Numbered from the stretch's first letter, positions 17,237 through 25,687 are shown. The stretch is 64,000 nt of DNA from Bauldia sp. (GCA_026126065.1 JAHCJY010000001.1:558001-622000), one strand, 5' to 3'. The notes: generated from the letters alone by a model not told the origin. Program-made: numbers and translations.

Positions 17237-19309
17237 CTAGCCCGCTGAGGCAAGTTCCTGCTCCCACAGGCGATCGGCAATCCGGTCGGTCGCGACCGAC
17301 AGGCGGTAGCGGTAAGTTCCAAAAGGGAGACCTAGCCGCTCGGCTGCCAGTTCCTGCGTCGGCGCGGCCTTGAGGTAAGTGACTTCCAGAGCGCGAAAAA
17401 ACTTCTCTGATTTTGGTTCCGCGCGCATCGCCTCGGCCGCGTCGAGGATACACCTCACGAGGCGATCATATGAGGAGGGTCCACCGGAACGAGCCAGGAG
17501 CCCAGAGCGGAGAAGGGGGCTTCTGGCGAGAGAGGCCGGCGTTCGCAGGTTTCTCAACGCATCCCGTACAGCTTCCCGAAATGCCTCCGGCGAAAGGACG
17601 ACCATCTCCATCGCGGGTGCCCGCAAATCTGAGGGCCGAAGCTCCGTGTCGATCTCGCGGGCCTCCATCAACTGGAGCCAAGCCGCGGGATTAACCTTTC
17701 GCCAATCGTGGGCGTAGAGCGTGAATGATCGACCCTCCGCGCTCGGCAATTGCGTGATCGATTCAAAGTCGATGTAGCGAAAGAGGTCGTCCATTCCTGC
17801 GTCCCGGGCGACAACGAGAAATGACCAGGAAAGCGCGGGCGTTGTCAGCCATCCGAGATAGGATTGAATCTGCAGGACGGTTAGTTCCGGCGAGGGCTGT
17901 TGATACGTTTCCGCGGCAATCAGAAAGCGCCCGAAGATGGCGGCTTCGCCGGGCCGGACCGGGGCACGCCGCTCGGCCTCAGACCGAGCGAGAGCGACAG
18001 TGCTGTCGGCTTCCTCGTCCGCGGCCGTCACAGCTGTGAGATCGAGACTGCAGAAGAAGCCTGCCAGGGGACTTCTGCCGTCTCGGAGCGCGATGAACGC
18101 GCCGGGCTGGCGCCGAAGCCAGTGGCGGGCGGCGCTTGCGGCTTCCGCTCCCTCATGTCGGTCGACTAACGAAACGATGGCCTCATGGTCGTGTTCGTTC
18201 GCCGGTTCCGCGTAGCACTGCCCAACAGTTCGGAACTCGAAGTAGCGCGAGAGAATGGGGTTGAGGCGGTGAAGATATACCAGATCACGCAAAGCCGCTT
18301 CCCGCTCCATCCGCGAGCCATGGCTGTAGCGTTCGACATAGAAGGCCCTCACGCGCTGGTGAACCTGTCCAAATCGCGTCCGGTTGCGCCAGAACAGGTC
18401 GTGGTGGATCACCTCACGGGCGAGATCGTGCGGCAGCAGGCCCTCGGGACCCACGTCCATGAACGAAAGCCCGCGCAGCCATCGGAAGAGTGCCGCTCCT
18501 TCTGCCTCGCCGAACACTTCTACGAGGAGCGCTTCCGACGTGACTCGCGCGTGCGACGCCATCTCAAGGGCGAACCGCTGCTTGGGATCAGGAGTGCTGT
18601 CGAGTATCCGGTCGAGAAGGGCGGCAATAACCTCTGCCCTTTCCTCGATTCCCAGAGTACCAGACTGGACAATGGCGTCGGCGGCGATTGCGAGCGCGAG
18701 CGGGTGACCAAGCGTCAGCGCTTTCACCTCCTCGAAGAACCTCGAATCGACGGCGCGCCGAGTCAGGGCTTCGGTGATTTCGTCGGGAGCGAGGTTCCGC
18801 AGTCGTAGAACCTTGGAGAGGGAGCGGACGGCAGTGGGCACGCTTCGAATGGGCGGCGCCCTTCTGGCTGCGGTCACGACCAGCGCGGTGCGGGGCAGTT
18901 CCGGCATGTATGAACCGAAAAACCAGTTCGTCAGCGGCGACAGCGTCTCGAACCCGTCGAACATCAGGACGAACCGTCCCGAGGAGTCCAAGCGCTCCAA
19001 TGGATTCTCGCCGAGTGATTCCGCAACGCGAGCCTGAAGGATGGCTGGGGCGGGTTCGAGCGTAGACGCATCCAATAAGGCGACCGGAACGCCAGCCGAA
19101 GTCGCGATGGTCGCAAAACGCCGTAGAAGAGCGCTCTTGCCGATCCCGCCCGGGCCCTCCACGCTCAGCCAGACCAGCGGGCTCGAAGTGTCCTTCACAC
19201 TTTGAAGAAAGGCAGCACATTCCTCCTCGCGGCCTACGAAGCTTGTGTCCTCGACCTCCGACAGCAGATCAGCGATTCTAATGCGGTTGCCAGTTGTCAT
19301 GTTGGTCAT
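17237..19309 (-). CDS. STAND-like NTPase with C-terminal HTH-like region
   Basis: The 690-residue protein begins with an ATP-binding domain. FVGREEECAAFLQSVKD precedes the Walker A motif GPGGIGKSALL near residue 53, RFVLMFDGFETLSPL is Walker B near 112, and TALVVTAARRAPP is sensor-1-like. DPKQRFALEMAS and the following residues form a winged-helix-like part, and a large alpha-helical middle follows. The C-terminus (TQELAAERLGLPFGTYRYRL) looks like an HTH. Such STAND or SWACOS-type ATPases are signalling switches or ATP-dependent regulators. The ligand and target are unknown; a defence role is possible but not supported by a visible effector domain. Confidence 0.7.
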   Translation of the reverse strand: MTNMTTGNRIRIADLLSEVEDTSFVGREEECAAFLQSVKDTSSPLVWLSVEGPGGIGKSALLRRFATIATSAGVPVALLDASTLEPAPAILQARVAESLGENPLERLDSSGRFVLMFDGFETLSPLTNWFFGSYMPELPRTALVVTAARRAPPIRSVPTAVRSLSKVLRLRNLAPDEITEALTRRAVDSRFFEEVKALTLGHPLALAIAADAIVQSGTLGIEERAEVIAALLDRILDSTPDPKQRFALEMASHARVTSEALLVEVFGEAEGAALFRWLRGLSFMDVGPEGLLPHDLAREVIHHDLFWRNRTRFGQVHQRVRAFYVERYSHGSRMEREAALRDLVYLHRLNPILSRYFEFRTVGQCYAEPANEHDHEAIVSLVDRHEGAEAASAARHWLRRQPGAFIALRDGRSPLAGFFCSLDLTAVTAADEEADSTVALARSEAERRAPVRPGEAAIFGRFLIAAETYQQPSPELTVLQIQSYLGWLTTPALSWSFLVVARDAGMDDLFRYIDFESITQLPSAEGRSFTLYAHDWRKVNPAAWLQLMEAREIDTELRPSDLRAPAMEMVVLSPEAFREAVRDALRNLRTPASLARSPLLRSGLLARSGGPSSYDRLVRCILDAAEAMRAEPKSEKFFRALEVTYLKAAPTQELAAERLGLPFGTYRYRLSVATDRIADRLWEQELASAG

Positions 19310-19550
19310 CCGTGCGCTTAGGGAGGCGAAACGAGGGGCTGTGAGAGCGGGCGATCGGGCGGCGCACTCGGTTTCTCCTCCAAAGCCGGCCCGATCCGCT
19401 ACTTTGCTTCTAGGTTATTTGCTCGAACCTGCTGCCAGATTGCACCACTACGAGATCTCGCGGGCAACCACTCGCGTGTTGATTAGCCGTCCTTCCCCGC
19501 AGCCGGCATCTCGCGGTGACATCGGAGGCGCACATCCTCAAGGAGGGCTT

Positions 19551-19967
19551 TTAGGGGGCTCGCGCAGTCGTGGCACCCAGCCTGCGCTCCCGGTCCGCCG
19601 CCGCGCGTGCGCTGACCCGCGTCATGTCCGGCTCGACGAACACGATCTTCAACTCCTCGACGCGCCCCGCGCCCTCTGCGGCGGTGAGTTCGTGGACGCT
19701 GGTCTCCTTCCAGCCAGCCCGCGCCTTGAGCCAGAAGATGGCGGCGGTGACACCCTCGCGCCCGCCGGCAATAGCCGTTCGGTAAAGGGCCTCGGCAACC
19801 CGGCTGTTGGCCTTCGTCCTGCCGGTGGCAAGCTCCTCCTCGAAGTCCATTCGCAGGACCCCGAGATCCATCCGGAGGACTCGGGCGATCTCCTTGTGTG
19901 GCGTGCCGTAGGCAGCCAGCGCCTCGATCCGAAGCCGGGCTTCTGCATTGGCGATGTTGTCGGTCAC
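19551..19967 (-). CDS. Phage-type HTH protein, tandem paralogue 4
   Basis: The 138-residue protein starts at GTG 19965-19967, which overlaps the stop of the preceding paralogue (GTGA). It carries RIEALAAYGTPHKEIARVLR, then MDLGVLRMDFEEELATGRTK and EALYRTAIAGGREGVTAAIF followed by WLKARAGW. This is a small helix-turn-helix unit, with the first helices resembling a Trp-repressor or homeodomain-type HTH. It has an extra 45-residue C-terminal extension relative to paralogue 3. Such proteins are common near terminase genes in Rhizobiales prophages; their DNA target is unknown. Confidence 0.8.
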   Translation of the reverse strand: MTDNIANAEARLRIEALAAYGTPHKEIARVLRMDLGVLRMDFEEELATGRTKANSRVAEALYRTAIAGGREGVTAAIFWLKARAGWKETSVHELTAAEGAGRVEELKIVFVEPDMTRVSARAAADRERRLGATTARAP

Positions 19968-20308
19968 GCCAGTAACTCCAGCGCTTCCTCGTGGCTTAGG
20001 TGGCGGTCGGACGGCGCGGAAGCTTCGCTCCACCGCGCCCGTGTCTTGAGCCAGAAGATCGCGGCGATGACGGACTCGCGGCCGTCGCCCGTGGCTTTCC
20101 GGAACAGGCACTCGGCCACCTTGGCGTTCGCCTTGATGGCGGCGCCGGCAAGCTCGGTGTGATAGCGGCTCCGAAGGGTGTCGATATCGACGCCGACAAC
20201 GGTAGCGATGTCGTTCGCGGAGATTCCGTAACCCGCCATGGCCTCCACCCGCCGCGCCACGATCACGTCCGGCAGGCCGAGCGGCTCCGGGGTGTCGTCT
20301 GTTGTCAT
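19964..20308 (-). CDS. Phage-type HTH protein, tandem paralogue 3
   Basis: The 114-residue protein starts at ATG 20306-20308, overlapping the previous stop (ATGA). It has the common core: ARRVEAMAGYGISANDIATV, VGVDIDTLRSRYHTELAGAA and AECLFRKATGDGRESVIAAI followed by FWLKTRARW. The longer open frame up to 20431 overlaps paralogue 2 and is rejected. It is the shortest of the four copies and ends soon after the core with HLSHEEALELLA. Confidence 0.8.
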   Translation of the reverse strand: MTTDDTPEPLGLPDVIVARRVEAMAGYGISANDIATVVGVDIDTLRSRYHTELAGAAIKANAKVAECLFRKATGDGRESVIAAIFWLKTRARWSEASAPSDRHLSHEEALELLA

Positions 20309-20694
20309 GATCCGACGCCCTCCGCATTGGCTGAACGGATGAGGGTGAGCACCGCCATGGCGAGCATCCGCGGCGAGGGAGGCTCGCGCTCGATCGCCGG
20401 CTGCGCCGCACCGGGCGGACCTTCGTTCCACCGCGCGCGGGCCTTGAGCCAGAAGATAGCAGCCGTGACCGCCTCGCGTCCGTCGCCCGTCGCCTTGCGA
20501 TAGAGGTTCTCGGCCACCCTGCTGTTTGCCTTCACGTGGCCGGTCTCCAGCTCGTCGCGATAGGTGAGCCGCAGCAAATCGGCATCGACACGGAGCACGC
20601 GGGCGATGTCGGCGTCGCCAATGCCGTAGCCGGCGAGGGCTTCCACCTTGCGGGCGATGTCGGGATCGGGAGCGCCGAGTGCTTCAGGGCGCAT
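20305..20694 (-). CDS. Phage-type HTH protein, tandem paralogue 2
   Basis: The 129-residue protein shares the core of its neighbours (ARKVEALAGYGIGDADIARV, DADLLRLTYRDELETG, AENLYRKATGDGREAVTAAI). It adds a C-terminal helix (SPRMLAMAVLTLIRSANAEG). Its start overlaps the end of paralogue 1 by 11 bases and its stop overlaps the next start. Translational coupling along the whole minus-strand operon is therefore likely. Confidence 0.8.
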   Translation of the reverse strand: MRPEALGAPDPDIARKVEALAGYGIGDADIARVLRVDADLLRLTYRDELETGHVKANSRVAENLYRKATGDGREAVTAAIFWLKARARWNEGPPGAAQPAIEREPPSPRMLAMAVLTLIRSANAEGVGS

Positions 20695-21079
20695 CCGCGC
20701 GATCCTTCCGGAAGTTGGGACCGAGCGTAGCTTCCGGGTTCGTCGGATCGACGATGATGCGCTCGATGGTGAACGTCACCGGCTCCGGCGTCTGGATCTC
20801 GTGGATCTGCTTCTCGCGCCAGCCGGCGCGGGCCTTCAGCCAGAAGATCGCGGCAGTCACCGACTCCCGGCCCTCGCCGGTGGCCTTCCGGTAGAGGTTC
20901 TCGGCCACCTTGATGTTGGCCTTGGTGTGCCCGTAGTCGAGCTCCGCCCGATAGTGCTTGCGGAGGGTCTTCGGATCGATGCCGATGATCCCGCCGATGT
21001 CGACCTCGGGCACGCCGTAGCCGGCCATGGCCTCGACCTGGCGGCGGGTGAGCGGATCGGGCTGATGACCGCGGCCCAT
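20684..21079 (-). CDS. Phage-type HTH protein, tandem paralogue 1
   Basis: The 131-residue protein has RRQVEAMAGYGVPEVDIGGI, GIDPKTLRKHYRAELDYG (the probable recognition helix) and AENLYRKATGEGRESVTAAI, then WLKARAGWREKQIHEIQTPE. Its C-terminus (EPVTFTIERIIVDPTNP) resembles that of paralogue 4 (RVEELKIVFVEP). The two outer copies are thus the longest and most similar at the end, which suggests they keep the ancestral form. The start overlaps the stop of the DUF7220-like gene (ATGA). Confidence 0.8.
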   Translation of the reverse strand: MGRGHQPDPLTRRQVEAMAGYGVPEVDIGGIIGIDPKTLRKHYRAELDYGHTKANIKVAENLYRKATGEGRESVTAAIFWLKARAGWREKQIHEIQTPEPVTFTIERIIVDPTNPEATLGPNFRKDRADAP

Positions 21080-21378
21080 CAGTCGACCTCGGACGTGCGC
21101 GTGGGGGAGGCGGAAGAACCGCGGAGGCCGTCATGGGCCGGGCGCGGGCTTCTTCCGCCTGTGACCCGCCTCCAGGCGCCGGCAAAGGCCCTCCGAAGGA
21201 CGTAGGACCGGACGAGGGAGACGAGGACAAAGACCGCGCCGATGGCGAGGTGCTCGGGAAGCGCCGCATCGAGGCCGTAGAACGGGAACACGACCATCTG
21301 CGTGCCGACCGCGAGGGCGTAGCCCACGGTGGTGTTGGTGGCCGCTTCGATCAGGGACATGCGCCGGGACTGCATCAT
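21079..21378 (-). CDS. DUF7220-like phage membrane protein
   Basis: The 99-residue protein starts at ATG 21376-21378, which overlaps the MTase stop (ATGA); a second ATG follows directly. The sequence SRRMSLIEAATNTTVGYALA, VGTQMVVFPFYGLDA and AIGAVFVLVSLVRSYVLRRA gives two membrane helices ending in a basic patch. Small proteins of this pattern, which I know as DUF7220, occur in Rhizobiales prophages beside MTase and terminase genes. The function is unknown; a holin-like role would be speculation. Confidence 0.65.
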   Translation of the reverse strand: MMQSRRMSLIEAATNTTVGYALAVGTQMVVFPFYGLDAALPEHLAIGAVFVLVSLVRSYVLRRAFAGAWRRVTGGRSPRPAHDGLRGSSASPTRTSEVD

Positions 21379-22622
21379 GCAGCCTCCGCTGCCGAGCGGC
21401 TCGTCGCGACCTCGGCGAACGTCCTGCCGTCCTCGAGCTTCCCCTTCTCGCCGGTGAACTCCTCCCAGCGCCGGATGGCGACATCGACATAGGCCGGGTT
21501 GAGTAAGATGGCGTGGCAGGAGCGGCCGGAGATCTCCGCGGCGATGATGGTGGTGCCGGAGCCGGAGAAGGGCTCGTAGACCGCCTGGCCGGGCGAGGAG
21601 TTGTTCTCTATCGGGCGCTTCATGCACTCGACCGGCTTCTCGGTGCCGTGGCCGGAGGCGGAGCGGCGATGCGCGATCTGCCAGACGGTGGTCTGGTTCC
21701 GACCGCCCGACCAATGGCCTGTCTTTCCACCGCGGACGGCGTACCAGCACGGCTCGTGGGACCAGTGGTAATCGCCGCGGCCGATCACGAGCCGCGTCTT
21801 ATCCCAAATGATCTGCGAGCGGATGGCGAAGCCGGAGGCGGTCAGACTCTCGGCAACCTCGGCCGTGTGCAGGGCGCCGTGCCAGACGTAGGCGACATCA
21901 CCGGGGAACAGCGCCCATGCCTCGCGCCAGTCGGCCCGGTCGTCGTTGAGCACCTTGCCCCTAGCCAGGGATGAGCCCTCGGCAAGGCCTGCTTCCTTCC
22001 GCCAGGACGGATCGTAGGAGACCCCGTAGGGCGGGTCGGTGACCATCAGGTGCGGGCGGACGCCGCCGAGCACCTTGGCAACCTCGGCCCCGCTGGTGCT
22101 GTCGCCGCACAGGAGGCGATGGCCACCGAGGAGCCAGAGGTCGCCGAGCCGGGAGACGGGCACCACCGGTGGCTCCGGCACCTCGTCGGGATCGGTGAGC
22201 CCGGTGTTGCCGATGTTCATCAACCCGGTGATCTCGTCGCCGGAGAACCCGGTGAGGCCGAGGTCGAAGCCGAGGGCGTCGAGGTCGGTGAACTCCAGCC
22301 GCAGTAGTTCCTCGTCCCAGCCGGCGTTCAGAGCGAGCTTGTTGTCGGCGATGACGTAGGCCCTCTTCTCGGCCTCGGACATGCCAGCGAGTTCGATCAC
22401 CGGCACCTCGGTCATGCCGAGCTTGCGGGCAGCCAGCAGCCTCCCATGCCCGGCGATGATGCCGTTCTCGCCATCCACGAGGATCGGGTTGGTCCAGCCG
22501 AACGCCCGGATCGAAGAGGCGATCTGCGCCACCTGGGCATCGGAGTGGGTGCGGGCGTTGTTGGCGTAGGGGATCAGCCCCGACACCGGGCGGTAGGCGA
22601 TGGCGAGCTTCTGGTCGTTCAT
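21375..22622 (-). CDS. ParB-domain DNA (adenine/cytosine-N4) methyltransferase
   Basis: The 415-residue protein has an N-terminal ParB/Srx-like domain (NARTHSDAQVAQIASSIRAF, GENGIIAGHGRLLAARKLG, and ADNKLALNAGW). A beta-class amino-methyltransferase follows: the catalytic TDPPYGVSYD near residue 192 precedes the SAM-binding EPFSGSGTTI near 350, and the end has NPAYVDVAIRRWEEF. Such phage enzymes modify N6-adenine or N4-cytosine and may protect element DNA from restriction. No cognate endonuclease is adjacent, so it is an orphan MTase. The start overlaps the preceding stop (ATGA); the frame up to 22781 is not coding. Confidence 0.9.
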   Translation of the reverse strand: MNDQKLAIAYRPVSGLIPYANNARTHSDAQVAQIASSIRAFGWTNPILVDGENGIIAGHGRLLAARKLGMTEVPVIELAGMSEAEKRAYVIADNKLALNAGWDEELLRLEFTDLDALGFDLGLTGFSGDEITGLMNIGNTGLTDPDEVPEPPVVPVSRLGDLWLLGGHRLLCGDSTSGAEVAKVLGGVRPHLMVTDPPYGVSYDPSWRKEAGLAEGSSLARGKVLNDDRADWREAWALFPGDVAYVWHGALHTAEVAESLTASGFAIRSQIIWDKTRLVIGRGDYHWSHEPCWYAVRGGKTGHWSGGRNQTTVWQIAHRRSASGHGTEKPVECMKRPIENNSSPGQAVYEPFSGSGTTIIAAEISGRSCHAILLNPAYVDVAIRRWEEFTGEKGKLEDGRTFAEVATSRSAAEAA

Positions 22623-23050
22623 CGGGTGGCCTCGATCCAGTCCGGGAGGAGAGCGAGGACCGACATCGCGGCGGTATCGACCACGCCGACGTAGTCGCGG
22701 ATGCAGCCGAGGAGCCCGGCCTTGCTCCGGCAGTAGCTCCGGCCGCGCCACAGCTTCCCCCGGCGCGTCTGCAGGACCCACTGAATGCCGGCCGTGCAGG
22801 CGACGACCCGCCAGCGGTCACTGAGGACGGCGACGACAGCGCGGTAGCACTCGTCGCTCTCGTGGGGGCTGGCGCTGGCCTGGAGGCGACTGGGGGCGAG
22901 AAGGGGCCCTCCCTGCGGTGGAAGTGCCTCGGCTGCCGTCTTCCGGCGCCCGGTCGGTCCAGCGCGGTAGCGAGCGGCGTAGAGGATTCGACAGCGTTGC
23001 GGACCACGTTCATCTGCATAGGCGGGCTCCGGTGATGTTCCCGACTGATT
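22619..23050 (-). pseudogene. Conserved phage protein lacking a usable start (decayed or non-canonical)
   Basis: This minus-strand frame runs from a TAG at 23051-23053 to the TGA at 22619-22621 and encodes coherent protein: SDECYRAVVAVLSDRWRVVA, CTAGIQWVLQTRRGKLWRGR, SYCRSKAGLLGCIRDYVGVV and AMSVLALLPDW. The stop overlaps the MTase start (ATGA), as in the rest of the operon. There is no ATG, GTG or TTG in the first 120 codons. The ATGs near 23005-23015 are in another frame, so a frameshift near the 5' end is the simplest explanation. Confidence 0.6.
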
Positions 23051-23268
23051 CTACTCCGGACGGGACAACCAAACCACACCGCTGGACTTCGCTAAGCTAC
23101 GCTGTTCTTCGACGAAGAGAGCATCGGCCTCGACAATCCTCTTGCTTGAGCTTCGGATCAGAGCGTGAGTGCTGTCGTCGCCGACGATGCTCGGCGCGGC
23201 CCGGCGCGCACGCAGTCCGGGCCTTGCGGTGGTGGGAAGGGCATTCCGCCCGTCCGGAGAACGCCACC

Positions 23269-23916
23269 ATGACCACCAAGCTCAGCGACACCCAGCTCGT
23301 GATCCTCTCGACCGCCTGCGGCCGCGACGATCGCAGCGTCTTCCCCGTCACCGCCTCGCTCAAGGGCGGCGCCCTCAACAAGGTGCTTCAGAGCCTGCTG
23401 GCGAAGGGCTTCATCGAGGAGACCGCAGCCGAGGCGGGGAGCGCCGTCTGGCGCGACGAGGACGAGGGACCGCTCACCCTTCGCGCCACCCACGCCGCGG
23501 CGGCAGCGCTTGGCATCGATTCCGAGCCGGCCGCACCTGCTGCCGAGGAAGCTTCTCAGGCAGCGGCGGAGCCGGTCGGCACCGGGGGAGCGACTCCGGC
23601 TACCGCCGCAACCGAGGCCGCCGGTGTCCCGGCGAACACCGAGGGCGCCGACAGTCAGCCCGAACCGTCTTCGGCCCCCACGGAGCCCACGGCTGGCGAG
23701 GAGAGCCCCAAGGTGCGGGCCGGCACCAAGCAGGCCCTCCTCATCGAGATGCTGCGCCGGGCCGACGGCACCACGATCGAGGAGGTGATGGCCGCCACAG
23801 GCTGGCAGGCGCACACGGTCCGCGGTGCGATGGCCGGGGCGCTCAAGAAGAAGCTCGGGCTGGAGTTGACCTCGGAGAAGGTCGAGGGACGGGGGCGGAT
23901 CTATCGCCTGCCCTAG
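23269..23916 (+). CDS. DUF3489 domain protein
   Basis: The 215-residue protein starts at ATG 23269, about 10 bases after CGGAGA. The N-terminal part (TKLSDTQLVILSTACGRDDR, ASLKGGALNKVLQSLLAKGF) is a winged-helix-like unit. A disordered Ala/Glu/Pro linker covers residues 85-150. The C-terminal part (GTKQALLIEMLRRADGTTIE, WQAHTVRGAMAGALKKKLG) is the DUF3489 domain, a second wHTH-like unit. Such proteins are frequent on alphaproteobacterial phages and plasmids and probably bind DNA. It is convergent with the small terminase gene; a remnant of a second copy lies at 24787. Confidence 0.8.
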   Translation: MTTKLSDTQLVILSTACGRDDRSVFPVTASLKGGALNKVLQSLLAKGFIEETAAEAGSAVWRDEDEGPLTLRATHAAAAALGIDSEPAAPAAEEASQAAAEPVGTGGATPATAATEAAGVPANTEGADSQPEPSSAPTEPTAGEESPKVRAGTKQALLIEMLRRADGTTIEEVMAATGWQAHTVRGAMAGALKKKLGLELTSEKVEGRGRIYRLP

Positions 23917-23970
23917 ACAGAGATCCGGAGCGTCAACCCGGGGCCGCCACATGGGCGGCCCTTCCCGTTC

Positions 23971-24468
23971 TCACGTCACCCATGGCGGCGTCGTGTAGCG
24001 GTTTGCCCCGGGAGCGGGGCCGCCCAGCAGTCCGGCAAACCGGCTATGGGCTGGAGGGATCGACTCGACCCTCGTTCTCGCCGTCGGCGTCAGCCCCAGC
24101 TCCGTCATGTACCGGTGCATCAGCTCGAGTTGCTTGTTGGCGATCGTCAGCCACGGCGACTGCTGGATGTAGCCCGACGGAAGCTTGATCAGCATGGGCG
24201 TCTCCGCCAGGCGCTTCTCGGCCTCGACCCATCGTCCGTACGACTGGCAGTACGCCGCCATCGCCGCACGGTCGCCGGCCGTCAGGACGCCGAGGAAGAA
24301 CAGTTCGCTACACAGCCGCTTCCACTCGGCCTTCGCCGTGGGCGACAGGTGCGCCGGGCAGGTCGGCTGCTTGGGCTCCGGGCGAGGCTCGCGTAGGTTC
24401 AGCGGCCGCTTGCCGGGATTGCCCTCGATGAGCTTCAGCCGGGTCGGCTTGGGTTTGCGCCCGCGCAT
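23971..24468 (-). CDS. Phage terminase small subunit, P27 family
   Basis: The 165-residue protein opens with MRGRKPKPTRLKLIEGNPGK, the typical P27 start, then CPAHLSPTAKAEWKRLCSEL, AYCQSYGRWVEAEKRL and SPWLTIANKQLELMHRYMTE, ending FAGLLGGP. Small terminases recognise phage DNA for packaging and pass it to the large subunit. No large terminase, portal or capsid gene is next to it or elsewhere in the window. That is unusual for a prophage and more like a satellite or a decayed element. Confidence 0.9.
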   Translation of the reverse strand: MRGRKPKPTRLKLIEGNPGKRPLNLREPRPEPKQPTCPAHLSPTAKAEWKRLCSELFFLGVLTAGDRAAMAAYCQSYGRWVEAEKRLAETPMLIKLPSGYIQQSPWLTIANKQLELMHRYMTELGLTPTARTRVESIPPAHSRFAGLLGGPAPGANRYTTPPWVT

Positions 24469-24786
24469 CGATGCCTCAGTCGTCTCCGGAGTCAGTCGAC
24501 ACCTGCGAGGGCATTCAGACGATGCGGATCGCGGTTTTGCGCCGTTTTGGACGCCGCTGCCTGGGGGATACCCGGTAGGGAATTTCGCGGCTTTGCTAGT
24601 TCAACGGGGTCGCCGGTTTACGCTTCGAGCCAACCGGATTATCCGATGGCCCCCCGGGGGGTCAGGTTGGCTCGGAGTCTACTTGCCTGACACGAGTTCA
24701 GCAACACCGCAGGACTACGCTGTACTTCGTTTGTCAACGTCGATGCCGGGCCGTTAGCGATCACCAAGGAGTTCGAGGGCGGATGC
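24469..24786. other. Intergenic stretch between terminase and DUF3489 remnant
   Basis: I see no gene here. The stretch includes the palindrome-like CCCCCCGGGGGG near 24651 and is probably the upstream region of the terminase gene, whose start is at 24468. Confidence 0.35.
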
Positions 24787-24894
24787 ATGCCCGCTCAGAA
24801 GAAGCTCGGCCTCGACATCACCTCGGAGAAGGTGGAGGGTCGGGGCCGAGTGTATTGGGTCGCCAAAGCTAGTGACCGCAAGACATCAGCATGA
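24787..24894 (+). pseudogene. C-terminal remnant of a second DUF3489 protein
   Basis: Thirty-five codons from ATG 24787 to TGA 24892-24894 encode QKKLGLDITSEKVEGRGRVY followed by a short tail. The matching end of the intact DUF3489 protein at 23269-23916 is KKKLGLELTSEKVEGRGRIY. The upstream domains are missing, so this is a leftover of a second copy. Confidence 0.8.
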
Positions 24895-24965
24895 GCGCCG
24901 GGATTCTCCGGCGGCGCCCCGTCCGCATGGCGGTTACTTCTTCCTCGAGAAAGTCGGCCGAGATT

Positions 24966-25196
24966 TTACGCCACGAACTTCACGGTCACGCCGCGCTGCC
25001 GAAAATAGGCCTGCATCAGCTTGCGGCCTGAACGATTGTTCTGTGCCAGCTTAGCCGGATCGAACACTGCCTCTCTCATCCCTGCCCGTGCCAGCGCTGC
25101 CTTTAGGGTCGCGATATGTGCATCGAGGTCGAGATTGTCCGCTTGGAGCGATGCATAGATGCTGTCGATCGCCTCAGCCACGGTTGGATCGCTCAC
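24966..25196 (-). CDS. Small hypothetical protein (76 aa)
   Basis: GTG 25194-25196 is chosen as the start because AGGAG lies eight bases upstream on the minus strand; the open frame extends upstream to 25445. The product is helical and acidic then basic: DPTVAEAIDSIYASLQADNL, DAHIATLKAALARAGMREAV and AQNNRSGRKLMQAYFRQRGV. I recognise no family. It lies between the DUF3489 and terminase remnants of the duplicated module. Confidence 0.5.
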   Translation of the reverse strand: MSDPTVAEAIDSIYASLQADNLDLDAHIATLKAALARAGMREAVFDPAKLAQNNRSGRKLMQAYFRQRGVTVKFVA

Positions 25197-25359
25197 GGGT
25201 GTGCTCCTGTGCTTGCTCCGCCGACGGGTTAGCATAGCGTCGTCCGGGCGCTGGCGAGTTTCTGCCAGGTCAGCGCTGAAAGCGTCGCCTTGCTCGGACT
25301 TTGCGATGGCCCATGCGGTGGGTCTCAGCCCAGCCATGGACATTGACGGTCCGCCCCTC

Positions 25360-25488
25360 CCCAGAAACCCCGGCGAACTTGCTCTCGTCCGGCGGCTTCG
25401 CGTCGACCCGAGTACGCAACGTCGGCGAGTAGGCGGCTCCGTCATGAACCGGGAGCATCAGCTCGACCTGCCTGTGGGTGATCGTCGT
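25360..25488 (-). pseudogene. Decayed C-terminal fragment of a second P27 small terminase
   Basis: On the minus strand the frame encodes TITHRQVELMLP, then TLRTRVDAKPPDESKFAGVS. The intact terminase at 23971-24468 has LTIANKQLELMHRY and TARTRVESIPPAHSRFAGLL. The match keeps spacing but many residues have changed and the N-terminal two thirds are absent. Together with 24787-24894 it marks an old duplicate of the DUF3489/terminase pair. Confidence 0.65.
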
Positions 25489-25687
25489 TCGCGTTCCTGC
25501 GGCCAATCCCTCCGGCTCAATTTCGCTCAATACGGGGCCATCGTGTCGGTAACGATGTAGAAACCTTGATTCAAATTTTATGTACTTCACGAGTGATAGC
25601 GGGCCGATTGTGCCGCTCCTACTACAGACGGCGGTTCTGCATCCGGATAGTGGAGAGATGGGGTGGCGCATAGTTCGGAGTACCATC

